DNA from: Pauljensenia sp018375675
Lineage (GTDB): Bacteria; Actinomycetota; Actinomycetes; Actinomycetales; Actinomycetaceae
DNA: 64,000 nt
Assembly (NCBI GenBank): GCA_041432705.1
Contig: JAPWAE010000002.1
Span: forward strand, 1 to 64,000
Direction: 5' to 3'
The notes under the pieces are model-generated. The model had not been told where the DNA came from, made no database searches, and saw nothing but the letters and a program-made list of their open reading frames with translations. Positions 47,760 through 56,226 of the stretch are shown here, piece by piece. Numbering within the stretch: position 1 is the first letter of the stretch; each line of letters opens with the position of its first letter. The position numbers were made by a program, and so were the translations under genes.

Positions 47760-49064
47760 ATGGCACAGCTTGAATTGGACGAGGTCCACGCGAACGCCGT
47801 GGACTATCAGCATTTCCTCCTTGATTCTCCTTCCCCCTATCACGCGGCCGAGGTCGTGGCGCAGCGCCTGGTGGACGCCGGCTTTACGCGCGTCGACGAG
47901 AGGGGCGCGTGGGACGCCTCGCCGGGCGGTCACGTGATGGTGCGCGGCGGCGCGGTGGCCGCGTGGTTCGTGCCCGAGACGGTCGCCGACGACGCGGGCT
48001 TCCGCATCGTCGGCGCACATACGGATTCGCCGGCGTTCTCGGTGAAGCCGTCGGTGCAGTCGACGACGCCGGATGGCTGGGGCCAGATTGACGTCGAGGT
48101 GTACGGCGGCATGATGTGGAACTCGTGGCTGGATCGCGAGCTGACGCTGGCGGGCCGCCTGGTCCTCAATAGCGGCGAGGTCGTCCTCGCCCGCACGGGC
48201 CCGATCGCACGCATCCCGCAGCTGGCGATTCACCTGGATCGCGACGTCAACCCGGGCGGGCTGAAGCTGGATCCGCAGAAGCACCTGCACCCGGTGTGGA
48301 CGGTGGATAACCCGTACGGCAACGTGCTGGAGTACGTGGCGCGCACGGCGGGCCTGGACGACGCGTCACAGGTCGCGGCCTTCGACCTAATCCTGACCCC
48401 CAGCCAGGGGCCGGGTTTCTTCGGCGACAAGGGCCAGTTCATCGCTGCATCGCGCCAGGACAACCTGTCAAGCGTGCACCCGGGCCTGGTGGCCCTGGAG
48501 CGCCTGGCCAAGCAGGGCACGCCTGCGGCCGGCGACATCACGGTGTTCATGTGTTTCGATCACGAGGAGGTGGGCTCGGAGTCGCGCACGGGTGCGGCCG
48601 GTCCGATCCTGGAGACGGTGCTGCGCCGCACGGCGAAGGCTCTGGGCCGCGACGAGGACGGTTTCGAGCGGATGCTCGCTGCCTCATCATGCGTGAGCGC
48701 GGACGCGGCGCATTCGGTGCACCCGAACTACGCGGGCCACCACGATCCGGATAACCGTCCGATGATGGGTCGCGGACCGATCATCAAGATCAATTCGAAG
48801 CAGCGTTACGCGACGGACGGCGAGGGCATTGCCCTGTGGAATCGCGCGTGCGCGGCGGCGGGCGTGGCTTCGCAGAACTTCGTGGGTAACAACGCGATGC
48901 CGTGCGGGACGACGATTGGCCCGATTACGGCGACCCGCCTGGGGATCCTGACGGTGGACGTGGGCGTGGGCCTGCTGTCGATGCACTCGGCGCGCGAGAT
49001 GAGCCACGTGGATGATCTCCTCGACCTCTCCCGGGTGCTTGAGACGTACTGGCAGGGCGCCTGA
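47760..49064 (+). CDS. M18-family metalloaminopeptidase
   Basis: 434 aa. It removes N-terminal residues, usually acidic or neutral, from peptides in the cytoplasm. Metal-binding motifs: GAHTDSPAF, SRQDNLSSV with the bridging Asp, FDHEEVGSES with the catalytic Glu pair, and the terminal MHSAREM His. Ribosome site GGAG 3 nt before ATG at 47760. Divergent from the aldo/keto reductase. The last codons and stop lie inside a 64-bp tandem repeat that continues downstream. Confidence 0.93.
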   Translation: MAQLELDEVHANAVDYQHFLLDSPSPYHAAEVVAQRLVDAGFTRVDERGAWDASPGGHVMVRGGAVAAWFVPETVADDAGFRIVGAHTDSPAFSVKPSVQSTTPDGWGQIDVEVYGGMMWNSWLDRELTLAGRLVLNSGEVVLARTGPIARIPQLAIHLDRDVNPGGLKLDPQKHLHPVWTVDNPYGNVLEYVARTAGLDDASQVAAFDLILTPSQGPGFFGDKGQFIAASRQDNLSSVHPGLVALERLAKQGTPAAGDITVFMCFDHEEVGSESRTGAAGPILETVLRRTAKALGRDEDGFERMLAASSCVSADAAHSVHPNYAGHHDPDNRPMMGRGPIIKINSKQRYATDGEGIALWNRACAAAGVASQNFVGNNAMPCGTTIGPITATRLGILTVDVGVGLLSMHSAREMSHVDDLLDLSRVLETYWQGA

Positions 49065-49195
49065 CGCCCGCGCGCGGCAAGCCCGAAGGGTGAAGCCGTG
49101 CGCGCGGCACCCGCAGCAGGGCGCCTAACGCCCGCGCGCGGCAAGCCCGAAGGGTGAAGCCGTGCGCGCGGCACCCGCAGCAGGGCGCCTGACGC
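49052..49195. repeat. 64-bp tandem repeat overlapping the aminopeptidase stop
   Basis: GCAGGGCGCC starts at 49052, 49116 and 49180: two full 64-bp copies and a partial third. The first includes the last codons and TGA of the M18 gene; the second has TAA in that place. Each copy contains a GC hairpin (CCGCGCGC ... GCGCGCGG). It probably arose by duplication of the gene's 3' end. Confidence 0.9.
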
Positions 49196-49227
49196 TCCAC
49201 CCGGCCGGGCGCAACGGCATGAAGGAA

Positions 49228-49264
49228 CCCCGGCCTCGTCCATGTGAAACGGACGAGGCCGGGG
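49228..49264. terminator. Bidirectional terminator between M18 and Ohr genes
   Basis: Perfect 14-bp stem CCCCGGCCTCGTCC with a 9-nt loop, followed by TTGCTTTCG on the plus strand, between convergent genes. Confidence 0.9.
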
Positions 49265-49287
49265 TTGCTTTCGTCTATCGGGTGCGC

Positions 49288-49719
49288 TCAGAGGTTGGCG
49301 ACGGCGGTGACGGTGACGGGCACGTTGCCGCGAGTGGCCTTGGAGTACGGGCACAGCTGGTGCGCGCGGTCGACGAGGGCCTGGGCGCGGTCGAGCTCGA
49401 CGCCGGGGATGAAGACCTCGATGTCGGCGGTGAGGGCGAAGGAGTCACCCTCGGGGCCAAGCCCGATGGTGGTGCGCACGACGGAGTCCTTGGTGTCGAT
49501 GCCCAGTTCCTTGGCGGCCAGGCCCATGGCGCCCTGGAAGCAGGCGCCGTAGCCCATGGCGAAGAGGGCTTCGGGGTTGGGGCCGTCGCCGGGGCCGCCC
49601 AGTTCCTTGGGCATGCGCATGACGTGGCTGATGCCGAGCGCGGGGACGGAGGAGGTGCCGGCGCGACCACCGGTGGAGTCGGCGGTGACAGAATATGCAA
49701 TCTTGCTAGGTGTATCCAT
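49288..49719 (-). CDS. ohr: Organic hydroperoxide reductase, Ohr/OsmC family
   Basis: 143 aa. It reduces organic and fatty-acid hydroperoxides with thiols. The two redox Cys are Cys60 (GYGACFQG) and Cys123 (LCPYSKATRGN); the second motif is diagnostic for Ohr over OsmC. No OhrR regulator is adjacent. It is transcribed alone. In an oral organism exposed to peroxide-producing streptococci it is a plausible protective enzyme (inference). Confidence 0.93.
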   Translation of the reverse strand: MDTPSKIAYSVTADSTGGRAGTSSVPALGISHVMRMPKELGGPGDGPNPEALFAMGYGACFQGAMGLAAKELGIDTKDSVVRTTIGLGPEGDSFALTADIEVFIPGVELDRAQALVDRAHQLCPYSKATRGNVPVTVTAVANL

Positions 49720-49829
49720 GCACCCATTCCACCACTAGGACTTCAGTCCCGCAAGGGGTTTGACAGAAACACAAGCCTTTTCGCGCTCACCTCGACGAGG
49801 CCGGGACGTGCCCCTCTGCTCACGCGAGG

Positions 49830-50351
49830 TCAGTCGATGAGGAAGTCTGCGGCAGGGCGGGCGCTCAGCGCCTTGGCAACGGCGCGACGGAAGCGGTCGT
49901 TCATGGGCGGGAGCTGGTCGCCGCGGAAGAAAGCGGTCTCGCTGTTTTCGCCGTCGGCGGGGCTGGGCTCACCGCTCACCCACTCGGCGGCGAAGGCGAC
50001 GTCCAGGTAGGTGGTGACGTCGCCGTTGTCGTAGGTGACGGGACCGACGACCTCGACGGACAGGAGGCGGCGTACCTCGATACGAACGTCGGCTTCCTCC
50101 AAGGCCTCGCGTGCGGCGGCGATCGCGGGCTCCTCGCCCGGGTCGACGATGCCGGTCACGGGGGTCCAGGCACCGTTATCCGAGCGACGCACGCAGAGGA
50201 CCTCGACATCCTCAGGAGCGATGGGGTGCTCCCAGTCGATCGCCGCCCGACCGGGGGCGGGGCGCGCGATGACGACGGTCGTGCCGGGCATCCACAGGGG
50301 CGCATGGCCGACGTGGCGGCGCAGTTCGAGGACAAAGTCGGGGGTAGCCAT
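49830..50351 (-). CDS. Nudix hydrolase
   Basis: 173 aa. Nudix box GIVDPGEEPAIAAAREALEEADV (positions about 88-110) is shown in parts: G-x5-E-x7-REALEEAD, with Asp in place of the usual Gly near the end. It hydrolyses a nucleoside diphosphate linked to another moiety; the substrate is unknown. It begins 18 bp after the transporter stop on the same strand, so the two may be co-transcribed. Confidence 0.88.
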   Translation of the reverse strand: MATPDFVLELRRHVGHAPLWMPGTTVVIARPAPGRAAIDWEHPIAPEDVEVLCVRRSDNGAWTPVTGIVDPGEEPAIAAAREALEEADVRIEVRRLLSVEVVGPVTYDNGDVTTYLDVAFAAEWVSGEPSPADGENSETAFFRGDQLPPMNDRFRRAVAKALSARPAADFLID

Positions 50352-50369
50352 GGCCCTAGTCTACGGCGC

Positions 50370-51944
50370 TCACAGGAAGGAGGTGATGAGCGGTAGGAGC
50401 AGGATCTTGACGATAATCGCGAAGGCGAAGAGGGTCGCGTAGGCGGCCTCGATGCGCTCGTCGGTGACGCGGGCGTCGGCGGCCTGCAGGACTGCCGGCT
50501 GGCCGAGGAAGCCCGCAATTCCACCCGCGGCGCGCGCGGAGGACAGACCAATGAACTTCGCACCGAGGGCCTGAATGACGCAGCACACGACAACCATGAC
50601 GGCAGCGAGGAGCGCGGCGCGCCAACCCTCGGGGCTGCCGAGCAGGCTCGCGAACTGCGGTCCTGCATTCAGGCCGAGGGCCGCGAGGAACAGCATGAGG
50701 CCGATCTGTCGGATCGTCAGGTTCGCGGCGGCGGGCAAGGTCCATACGAGCGGTCCGGTGCGACGCAGTGCGCCGAGCAGCATGCCGACGATCAGGGGGC
50801 CGGCGGCGGCGCCCAGCTGGAAGCCCTGGCCACCGGGCAGCGGGAAGGACACGATGCCCAGAAGCAGGCCGAGGACGAGGCCAATGCCGAAAGCCATGCC
50901 GTCAACCTCGGCGACGCGGCGCTCGGAGTCGCCGAGCCACTCGGCGACGTCGTCGAGCTCATCCGTGGGAACGACGACGGCGACGTGATCGCCGAGCTGT
51001 AGGTCAAGGTCGTCGCGGGCCAGGAGGTCCAGGTCACCACGGCGCACACGCGTGATAACGGCACCGAAGCGCTTGGTGACGTTGAGCTCGCAGACGCTGC
51101 GGCCGGCGACGTCAGGGTTGGACACGACGATGCGCTCGAAGGCAAGGTCGGAACGGTCGTCCTCGAGGTTGTGGTCGAGGATCTCACCGACGCGGGGCGC
51201 CGTTTCCTTGATCGACGCGGGATCACCGACCATGACAACGTAGTCGCCGGGCAGCAGGTCCTCGCCGGGGGCGATGACGCGGGTGCGACCATCGCGTCGC
51301 AGGTAGGACAGGCGCACGCGCTGCTCGCGCCACGCATCAATGTCACGGGTGTTGATCTGCTTGGTCACGTGCACGCTGACGGCTTCCAGGGAGGACCCCG
51401 CGAGGGAAGGCGTGTCCTTGGGGCCAACCCATTTCCTCGTCACGGTGATCGTGACGATGAGGATGCCGCCGATGACGCCCACCGGATAGCCGAAGGCGTA
51501 TCCGACCGCCGCGTTCGGGTCCCCCGTGAGGCGGGTGGCCGTATCGAGGGCGGGCGCGGCCGTCAGAGCTCCCGTGAACAGGCCCGACGTGAGTCCAGAG
51601 GACAGGCCGAAGAGGCGGCCTCCCGCGAGCGCGATGAGCGCACCCACGACGCACACGATTGTCGTGAGAGCGAGGAGGTTCGTCTGCTTACGCAAATCTT
51701 GGAAGAAGGTCGCGCCCGCGGAAATGCCGACGCAATACACGAAGAAGGCCAGGCCCATCGGCTGGACGATCGACATGTGGGTACTGACAACCTCGGGATG
51801 CAAAGCCGAAACGATGAGGCCGACGAAGAGAGCACCCGCCGCTCCGAAGCGCAGCGGGCCGATCCGAATGGCCCCGATCGCCGCACCCAACGCAACAACG
51901 ACAAACAGCGCGAGCAGGGGTGAAGACGCAAAAAGAGAGGCCAT
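50370..51944 (-). CDS. AspT/YidE-type transporter with two RCK_C domains
   Basis: About 524 aa. Two five-to-six-helix Asp-Al_Ex halves flank a cytoplasmic pair of TrkA-C (RCK_C) domains (about residues 195-355, with LLPGDYVVMVGDP and LQLGDHVAVVVPT). This is the layout of the aspartate:alanine antiporter AspT and the YidE/YbjL proteins. The transported solute cannot be told. MASLFASSPLLALF at 51944 fits the family N-terminus; an ATG at 51965 and a GTG at 51983 are upstream options. Confidence 0.88.
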   Translation of the reverse strand: MASLFASSPLLALFVVVALGAAIGAIRIGPLRFGAAGALFVGLIVSALHPEVVSTHMSIVQPMGLAFFVYCVGISAGATFFQDLRKQTNLLALTTIVCVVGALIALAGGRLFGLSSGLTSGLFTGALTAAPALDTATRLTGDPNAAVGYAFGYPVGVIGGILIVTITVTRKWVGPKDTPSLAGSSLEAVSVHVTKQINTRDIDAWREQRVRLSYLRRDGRTRVIAPGEDLLPGDYVVMVGDPASIKETAPRVGEILDHNLEDDRSDLAFERIVVSNPDVAGRSVCELNVTKRFGAVITRVRRGDLDLLARDDLDLQLGDHVAVVVPTDELDDVAEWLGDSERRVAEVDGMAFGIGLVLGLLLGIVSFPLPGGQGFQLGAAAGPLIVGMLLGALRRTGPLVWTLPAAANLTIRQIGLMLFLAALGLNAGPQFASLLGSPEGWRAALLAAVMVVVCCVIQALGAKFIGLSSARAAGGIAGFLGQPAVLQAADARVTDERIEAAYATLFAFAIIVKILLLPLITSFL

Positions 51945-52054
51945 AGCTTTCAGAGTACCTGTCATGCGTCCGACGTTCCCCACGACTGTCAGATTGCCTG
52001 CGTTAAGAACCTCACGGATTGGTTACACTAGTGCCAGAAACTGAAAGGACGGTC

Positions 52055-52543
52055 ATGCCTCAACCAGCACCCGGATGGTACCCCGACCCCGCAGGAAGCC
52101 AGCGCCTTCGCTGGTGGAACGGCGGCGAGTGGACCGAACAATTCCACGATATGTCGCAGCAGGGAGCGCCTGTCGCGCAGCAAATGCCCGTAGACCAGGC
52201 GGCGGGGCAGTACATGCCTGCCCAGTCGCAGGCTCCGACCGTTTCCTCCGACCCCTACAATCCGGCGGGTGTTGCCCCGCAGCTGGGCGCCGCTGGAATG
52301 GACCCGCAGGCGGGAGACGCCGCTCCGAAGAGCGGTCGCGGATGGGTCATCGGCACTATTGTCTCCGTTCTCCTCATGGTCGTTTTCTTCGGCACGATGG
52401 TGTACTCGGGCATGCAGCTGCGCGCTCAGAACGTCGAGTGGCGCGACGTGCAGGAGCAGCGCAACTCCACAAAGATCAGCCTCGACAATAAACAGGATGA
52501 ACTCGACAAGGTGAAGAAAGAACTCGAGGAGGCACAGAAGTGA
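52055..52543 (+). CDS. DUF2510 single-pass coiled-coil protein (pair 1, member a)
   Basis: 162 aa. Cytoplasmic DUF2510 motif (residues 5-28: GWYPDP ... RWWNGGEWT), a Gln/Pro/Ala linker, one helix (about 97-117) and an extracytoplasmic coiled coil (121-162) that runs to the last residue. ATG at 52055 with GAAAGGA site. Its stop overlaps the GTG of the next gene by 4 bp. First of three gene pairs with the same layout; its partner begins outside the membrane with a similar coil, so a heteromeric coiled coil is likely. The function is unknown. Confidence 0.88.
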   Translation: MPQPAPGWYPDPAGSQRLRWWNGGEWTEQFHDMSQQGAPVAQQMPVDQAAGQYMPAQSQAPTVSSDPYNPAGVAPQLGAAGMDPQAGDAAPKSGRGWVIGTIVSVLLMVVFFGTMVYSGMQLRAQNVEWRDVQEQRNSTKISLDNKQDELDKVKKELEEAQK

Positions 52544-53253
52544 GCTACGGAGTCCAGCCCCAGGCGAAAAAGCCCTCCAGCGTTCCTAAGATCCTGACGA
52601 TCATCTGCTCGGTTCTCGCCGTCATCTTCCTCCTTGTCAGCGCCACCATGTACGTCAGCGCTCGCTCGAAGGCTCAGGAGATTGAGGATATGCGGGCCGA
52701 AATCCAGTCCGCGGATGCTAAGACCGTGGAAATCAACAGCGAAATCACGTCCACTCAGGAGCAGATCACCGCGGCCAAGGCGAAGAAGGACGCTCAGCAG
52801 TGGTGCACCGACTTCGATAAAGACAAGATGAAGGTGACCGACCTCGACAAGATGGCGACCACCCTCAAGACAATGTCGGAGCCGCAGCGCAACGCAGTCG
52901 GAGAGGTCTGCGGCGGCAAGAAGGCATTCGCAGAGGCATTCGCTAAGGACCTCAAGCGCGGCATGGTCAACACGTCGACGCCAACATGCGATGGAAACGG
53001 GACCACCGTCAACATTTCCGGCACCGTATCGCTCGACGCACCCACCATGGCCAAGATCGGCAGCATCGACGTCGTCTACGAGGTATTCGCGGCGAATCAC
53101 GAGGTCAGCGATTCCGATTCTCCGCTCGGAACGACCACTGCCGCCGTACCCCCGGGTGGAACAGGCAACTTCTCAACGACAGTTCCGTTCGCAACAACCG
53201 GCGATTTCTACTGTGCGGTGCGCGTCAAGAGCATCTGGCCCACCGGTCTGTGA
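52540..53253 (+). CDS. Single-pass coiled-coil protein with Cys-containing outer domain (pair 1, member b)
   Basis: 237 aa, GTG start overlapping the preceding gene by 4 bp. Short cytoplasmic N-terminus, helix (about 17-40), coiled coil (about 42-85), then Trp88-Cys89 and an outer domain of about 150 residues with further Cys in GEVCGG, TPTCDG and FYCAVR. It ends IWPTGL. The even number of Cys suggests two disulfides. Paralogues at 53859 and 54953. I recognise no named family. Confidence 0.85.
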   Translation: MSYGVQPQAKKPSSVPKILTIICSVLAVIFLLVSATMYVSARSKAQEIEDMRAEIQSADAKTVEINSEITSTQEQITAAKAKKDAQQWCTDFDKDKMKVTDLDKMATTLKTMSEPQRNAVGEVCGGKKAFAEAFAKDLKRGMVNTSTPTCDGNGTTVNISGTVSLDAPTMAKIGSIDVVYEVFAANHEVSDSDSPLGTTTAAVPPGGTGNFSTTVPFATTGDFYCAVRVKSIWPTGL

Positions 53254-53298
53254 GCGCCGTATTCACAGCTGTCTCCTGACACGAGAGAAGGAATCACG

Positions 53299-53862
53299 AT
53301 GAGTGAACCTGCGGAAGGCTGGTACGCCGACCCCAGCGGCGCAAATCAACTGCGCTGGTGGGACGGCCACGCATGGACGGACTACGTCGAGCCGTACGAG
53401 GCACCGGTGCCCTCTCCTCAGGAGGTTGAGGTCGCAGTTCCAGCGGTGGACGAGGCCTTCCCGGCTTCATCCACCGAGGAGCGGGCCTCCACTTCCGCCG
53501 GTACACCTATCCCCATGCCCGAGGCCTCCCTCCCGCAGGAGGTCACCCCCGCCTCGTCGGTAGCCCAGGCACAGGTCGCACCGATTCCGATGCCCACCTC
53601 CCCCGTCGACGACAACAACAGCGAAGAGGCTGATGCACCCGAGAAGAGCGGAACGCTCAAGTGGGTTCTCGCGTGCGCAGCATCGTGGGCGCTCGTCGCG
53701 GTGTTCATTGCCGTGCTCGTCATTGCCTGGTCGCACCTGGGGGCCAGCGGCCGTATCCAGGAGGATGCGAAGAGCCGCGCCGAGACCGCCCAGAATGAGC
53801 TCGACACGGCCCGCTCGACGCTCGAGTCCATCAACCAGCAACTCCAGGAGGCCACCAAGTGA
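53299..53862 (+). CDS. DUF2510 single-pass coiled-coil protein (pair 2, member a)
   Basis: 187 aa. DUF2510 motif in residues 7-27 (GWYADP ... RWWDGHAWT), a long Pro/Glu/Ser linker (about 35-112), a helix (about 117-140) and a C-terminal coiled coil (about 148-187, AQNELDTARSTLESINQQL). Ribosome site AGAAGGA. Overlaps the next gene by 4 bp. Same layout as pair 1 with a longer linker. Confidence 0.87.
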   Translation: MSEPAEGWYADPSGANQLRWWDGHAWTDYVEPYEAPVPSPQEVEVAVPAVDEAFPASSTEERASTSAGTPIPMPEASLPQEVTPASSVAQAQVAPIPMPTSPVDDNNSEEADAPEKSGTLKWVLACAASWALVAVFIAVLVIAWSHLGASGRIQEDAKSRAETAQNELDTARSTLESINQQLQEATK

Positions 53863-54551
53863 GCGCTCCCGCACCCCTGCGTGCCGCGACCGTCGCGGGC
53901 GCCATCCTCGCCACGGCGTTCATCGTCCTCTCAGCCATCGTCGGGGGCATTAACGCGTGGCGCACACACTCTGCATCCACGTACGAGGCACAGGCTGAGC
54001 AGGCCCAGTCCGACAAGGCCACGGTCGATCAGCAGATCACGGAGGCAAAGGCCGCGCTGGATGCCGCCACCGTGCGCAAGGATGCTGAGAGCTGGTGCGA
54101 CTCGATCACGCGCGAATCCGCGGCGTCGATCCGAGACTCACTCAAGACCTACGATTCAGCGACCCAGGCCACCAAGGACGCGATCCACGAACAGTGCCCG
54201 GCGAAGGAGACCCTTGCTCAGGTCCACCGCTCCAACAAGGACGCTGACTTCACCATCGCGATGGGCGAATGCACAACCGATCAGGTGACGACCACGGTGA
54301 ACGGCACGCTCACTCTCAAAGATTCTTCCCCGATCGCCTCGCTGGGCGCGCTCGATGTGGAGATCAACGGGTTTACCGCGGACAAGGGGAAGAACCCCAG
54401 CCCCAGCTCGCCGTACCAGGGCACGACGACGATCACGTTGACGCCCGGGTCGCCCGCCACTTTTACGCTGTCGATTCCTTACGATCCTGGGATGTCCGAC
54501 AAGACCGAGTGCGGCGCGACGATGACCAGCTGGTGGCCCTCCAACCTGTGA
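53859..54551 (+). CDS. Single-pass coiled-coil protein with Cys-containing outer domain (pair 2, member b)
   Basis: 230 aa, GTG start. Helix (about 8-32), coiled coil (about 38-75), Trp79-Cys80 opening an outer domain with Cys in HEQCPA, GECTTD and TECGAT, ending SWWPSNL. Cys number and order match the pair 1 protein while most other residues differ, so the fold is kept. There is no cytoplasmic domain beyond about 8 residues, which makes any signalling depend on member a. Confidence 0.85.
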   Translation: MSAPAPLRAATVAGAILATAFIVLSAIVGGINAWRTHSASTYEAQAEQAQSDKATVDQQITEAKAALDAATVRKDAESWCDSITRESAASIRDSLKTYDSATQATKDAIHEQCPAKETLAQVHRSNKDADFTIAMGECTTDQVTTTVNGTLTLKDSSPIASLGALDVEINGFTADKGKNPSPSSPYQGTTTITLTPGSPATFTLSIPYDPGMSDKTECGATMTSWWPSNL

Positions 54552-54635
54552 TAGGCGGTGAATCCCGTCACCGCACCAATTCCAATTTTTTCAACTCGCA
54601 TAGAATTGGGGAGACACAGTGAAAGGAGTCTCCCC

Positions 54636-54956
54636 GTGAGCACCCCCACCCCCGGCCTGCCCGAGAATCCGGCTGGCTCCCCCATTCCTCCCGCCGGTCA
54701 GATGCCGGCTGGTACGAACCCCGCAGTCGCTCCGGCCATGCCGACGTTCACTCCGCTGACCGAGCCCCGCCCGCGCGCGACGGGCGGCCAGATTGCCATC
54801 GCCGTGATTACGTCGATTCTCGTCGTCCTTTTCGCCTTCACGACCCTCATGGCTGCCGGCATCTACTCCATGAAGAGCAAGGACCTCACCGAGACCCAGG
54901 AAGAGCTCAGCACCGTCCAGCAGGAGCTTCAGGAAGCGCAGGAGGCCGCCAAGTGA
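54636..54956 (+). CDS. Pro-rich single-pass coiled-coil protein (pair 3, member a; DUF2510 lost)
   Basis: 106 aa. GTG at 54636 with an AAAGGAG site; an upstream ATG at 54558 is rejected. It lacks the DUF2510 Trp motif. A Pro-rich N-terminus (1-48) is followed by a helix (about 51-72) and a coiled coil (75-106, TQEELSTVQQELQEAQEAAK). Overlaps the next gene by 4 bp. It has its own 85-bp upstream gap, so it may have a separate promoter. Confidence 0.85.
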   Translation: MSTPTPGLPENPAGSPIPPAGQMPAGTNPAVAPAMPTFTPLTEPRPRATGGQIAIAVITSILVVLFAFTTLMAAGIYSMKSKDLTETQEELSTVQQELQEAQEAAK

Positions 54957-55666
54957 GTGAGAACAACATCCCCACGCCCGAGGCAACCAACCCGGCTCCC
55001 GTGACGGTCGCGACCAAGGCCCCGAAGAGCAAGGGACTGTCGATCTACAACCGCGTCGCGCTCGTCCTCCTCCTCGTCCTCGTCATCGCGACGACCACCC
55101 TGTTCACCTTCGCCGTCCAGAAGACGAAGGCACAGAAGGATATGCAGGCTGAGATCCAGTTGGTCGAGGAACAGACGGCTGCACTCGCCGCCCCGGCGTG
55201 GTGCAAGCAGGTGACCCCAGACAACGTCGACAAGATCGACGAGCTCTTCTCCGAGTACAAGGGGATGTCCTCGGCCTCTCAGGAAGCTGTGAAGAAGGAG
55301 TGCAAGGATCGGTTCGACACCGTCGACCTGCTGAAGACCCACAGCGGCAAGGAAGCATTCAAGGTGGACCCCACCTGCGCTCTTGACGACGCTCAGACCA
55401 CGGTGCACTGCACCGTCGACATCTCGCCCGCCAGCGACACGATGAAGAACAAGCTCGCGGCCTACCCGACGACCGACCTGACACTGCAGATCTGGTTCGA
55501 CGATTCGCAGTTTGTTCTCGGCACCCCCGATCACGTCGTCGATGACGTCGCGACTGCGACGATGACGAACGGCGAGAAGGTGACCGTCGAATTCACGACG
55601 CCCTTCGATCCGAGCTGGGGCGACAAGTTCGGCGTCGAGGTCACGGAGTACTTCCCGAACGCGTGA
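54953..55666 (+). CDS. Single-pass coiled-coil protein with Cys-containing outer domain (pair 3, member b)
   Basis: 237 aa, GTG start. A longer cytoplasmic N-terminus (about 30 residues), helix (about 33-56), coiled coil (about 58-80), Trp83-Cys84, then Cys in VKKECKDR, DPTCALD and VHCTVD. Compared with pairs 1 and 2 the last Cys has moved from the C-terminal strand to the central strand, and the end is EYFPNA. Last gene of the cluster, followed by a hairpin. Confidence 0.85.
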   Translation: MSENNIPTPEATNPAPVTVATKAPKSKGLSIYNRVALVLLLVLVIATTTLFTFAVQKTKAQKDMQAEIQLVEEQTAALAAPAWCKQVTPDNVDKIDELFSEYKGMSSASQEAVKKECKDRFDTVDLLKTHSGKEAFKVDPTCALDDAQTTVHCTVDISPASDTMKNKLAAYPTTDLTLQIWFDDSQFVLGTPDHVVDDVATATMTNGEKVTVEFTTPFDPSWGDKFGVEVTEYFPNA

Positions 55667-55691
55667 GTCAAGCATTCTGATCTGACGCGCT

Positions 55692-55723
55692 GGTCCCGTC
55701 GCCCCTTTCCGGGCGGCGGGACC
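55692..55723. terminator. Hairpin ending the triplicated cluster
   Basis: GGTCCCGTCGCCC pairs with GGGCGGCGGGACC (one G-T) around CTTTCC. The T tail is weak. It lies between the cluster (+) and the convergent S4 gene (-). Confidence 0.7.
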
Positions 55724-55794
55724 GCGTGTATTCGCGTCCAGCGGGCGTACGGGATGCATCCCCGCCGACGCCCGCCACGGCCTCGTTCAGGCGC

Positions 55795-56217
55795 TCAGTA
55801 GTGCTCGTGAGAGTCGTATCCGCGCAGCCGATCCAGCTCTCGCCGCTCCTTCTTCGTGGGGCGCCCGCTCCCCTTCTCACGCATGGCGACGGGGATGTGT
55901 ACGCGCGGACGCTCGGGGGTGCGATCGTCGTAGGCCGTGCGCGCCTGCGGATAGGACACACGCTTGTTCAGCAGTAAATTGACCCCCAGGATCCGGTCGA
56001 AGCCCTCGATGCGCAGGCGCACCTCGTCGCCGACGCGCACCTTGTAGGCAGCCTTCACGGGCTCACCGTTGACACGCACGTGCCCGGCGCGCACGGCGGC
56101 CGTCGCCTGCGACCGTGACTTGAGCTGGCGGGTCGCCCACAGCCACGTATCGACGCGCACGGCCGACGAGGCGAGGGCACCGGCGGGGATAACGACTTCT
56201 TCGGGGGGCTCACTCAT
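55795..56217 (-). CDS. S4-domain RNA-binding protein (Hsp15/HslR-like)
   Basis: 140 aa. S4 fold in residues about 18-65: VRVDTWLWATRQLKSRSQA ... VRAGHVRVNGEPVKAAYKVRVGDEV. A basic C-terminal tail (RPTKKERRELDRLRGY) follows. Members bind rRNA or stalled 50S subunits to recycle them. It follows the FtsX-like gene boundary by 9 bp but points the same way (-), so it is downstream of the exporter operon. Confidence 0.88.
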   Translation of the reverse strand: MSEPPEEVVIPAGALASSAVRVDTWLWATRQLKSRSQATAAVRAGHVRVNGEPVKAAYKVRVGDEVRLRIEGFDRILGVNLLLNKRVSYPQARTAYDDRTPERPRVHIPVAMREKGSGRPTKKERRELDRLRGYDSHEHY

Positions 56218-56226
56218 CGCGACCGC

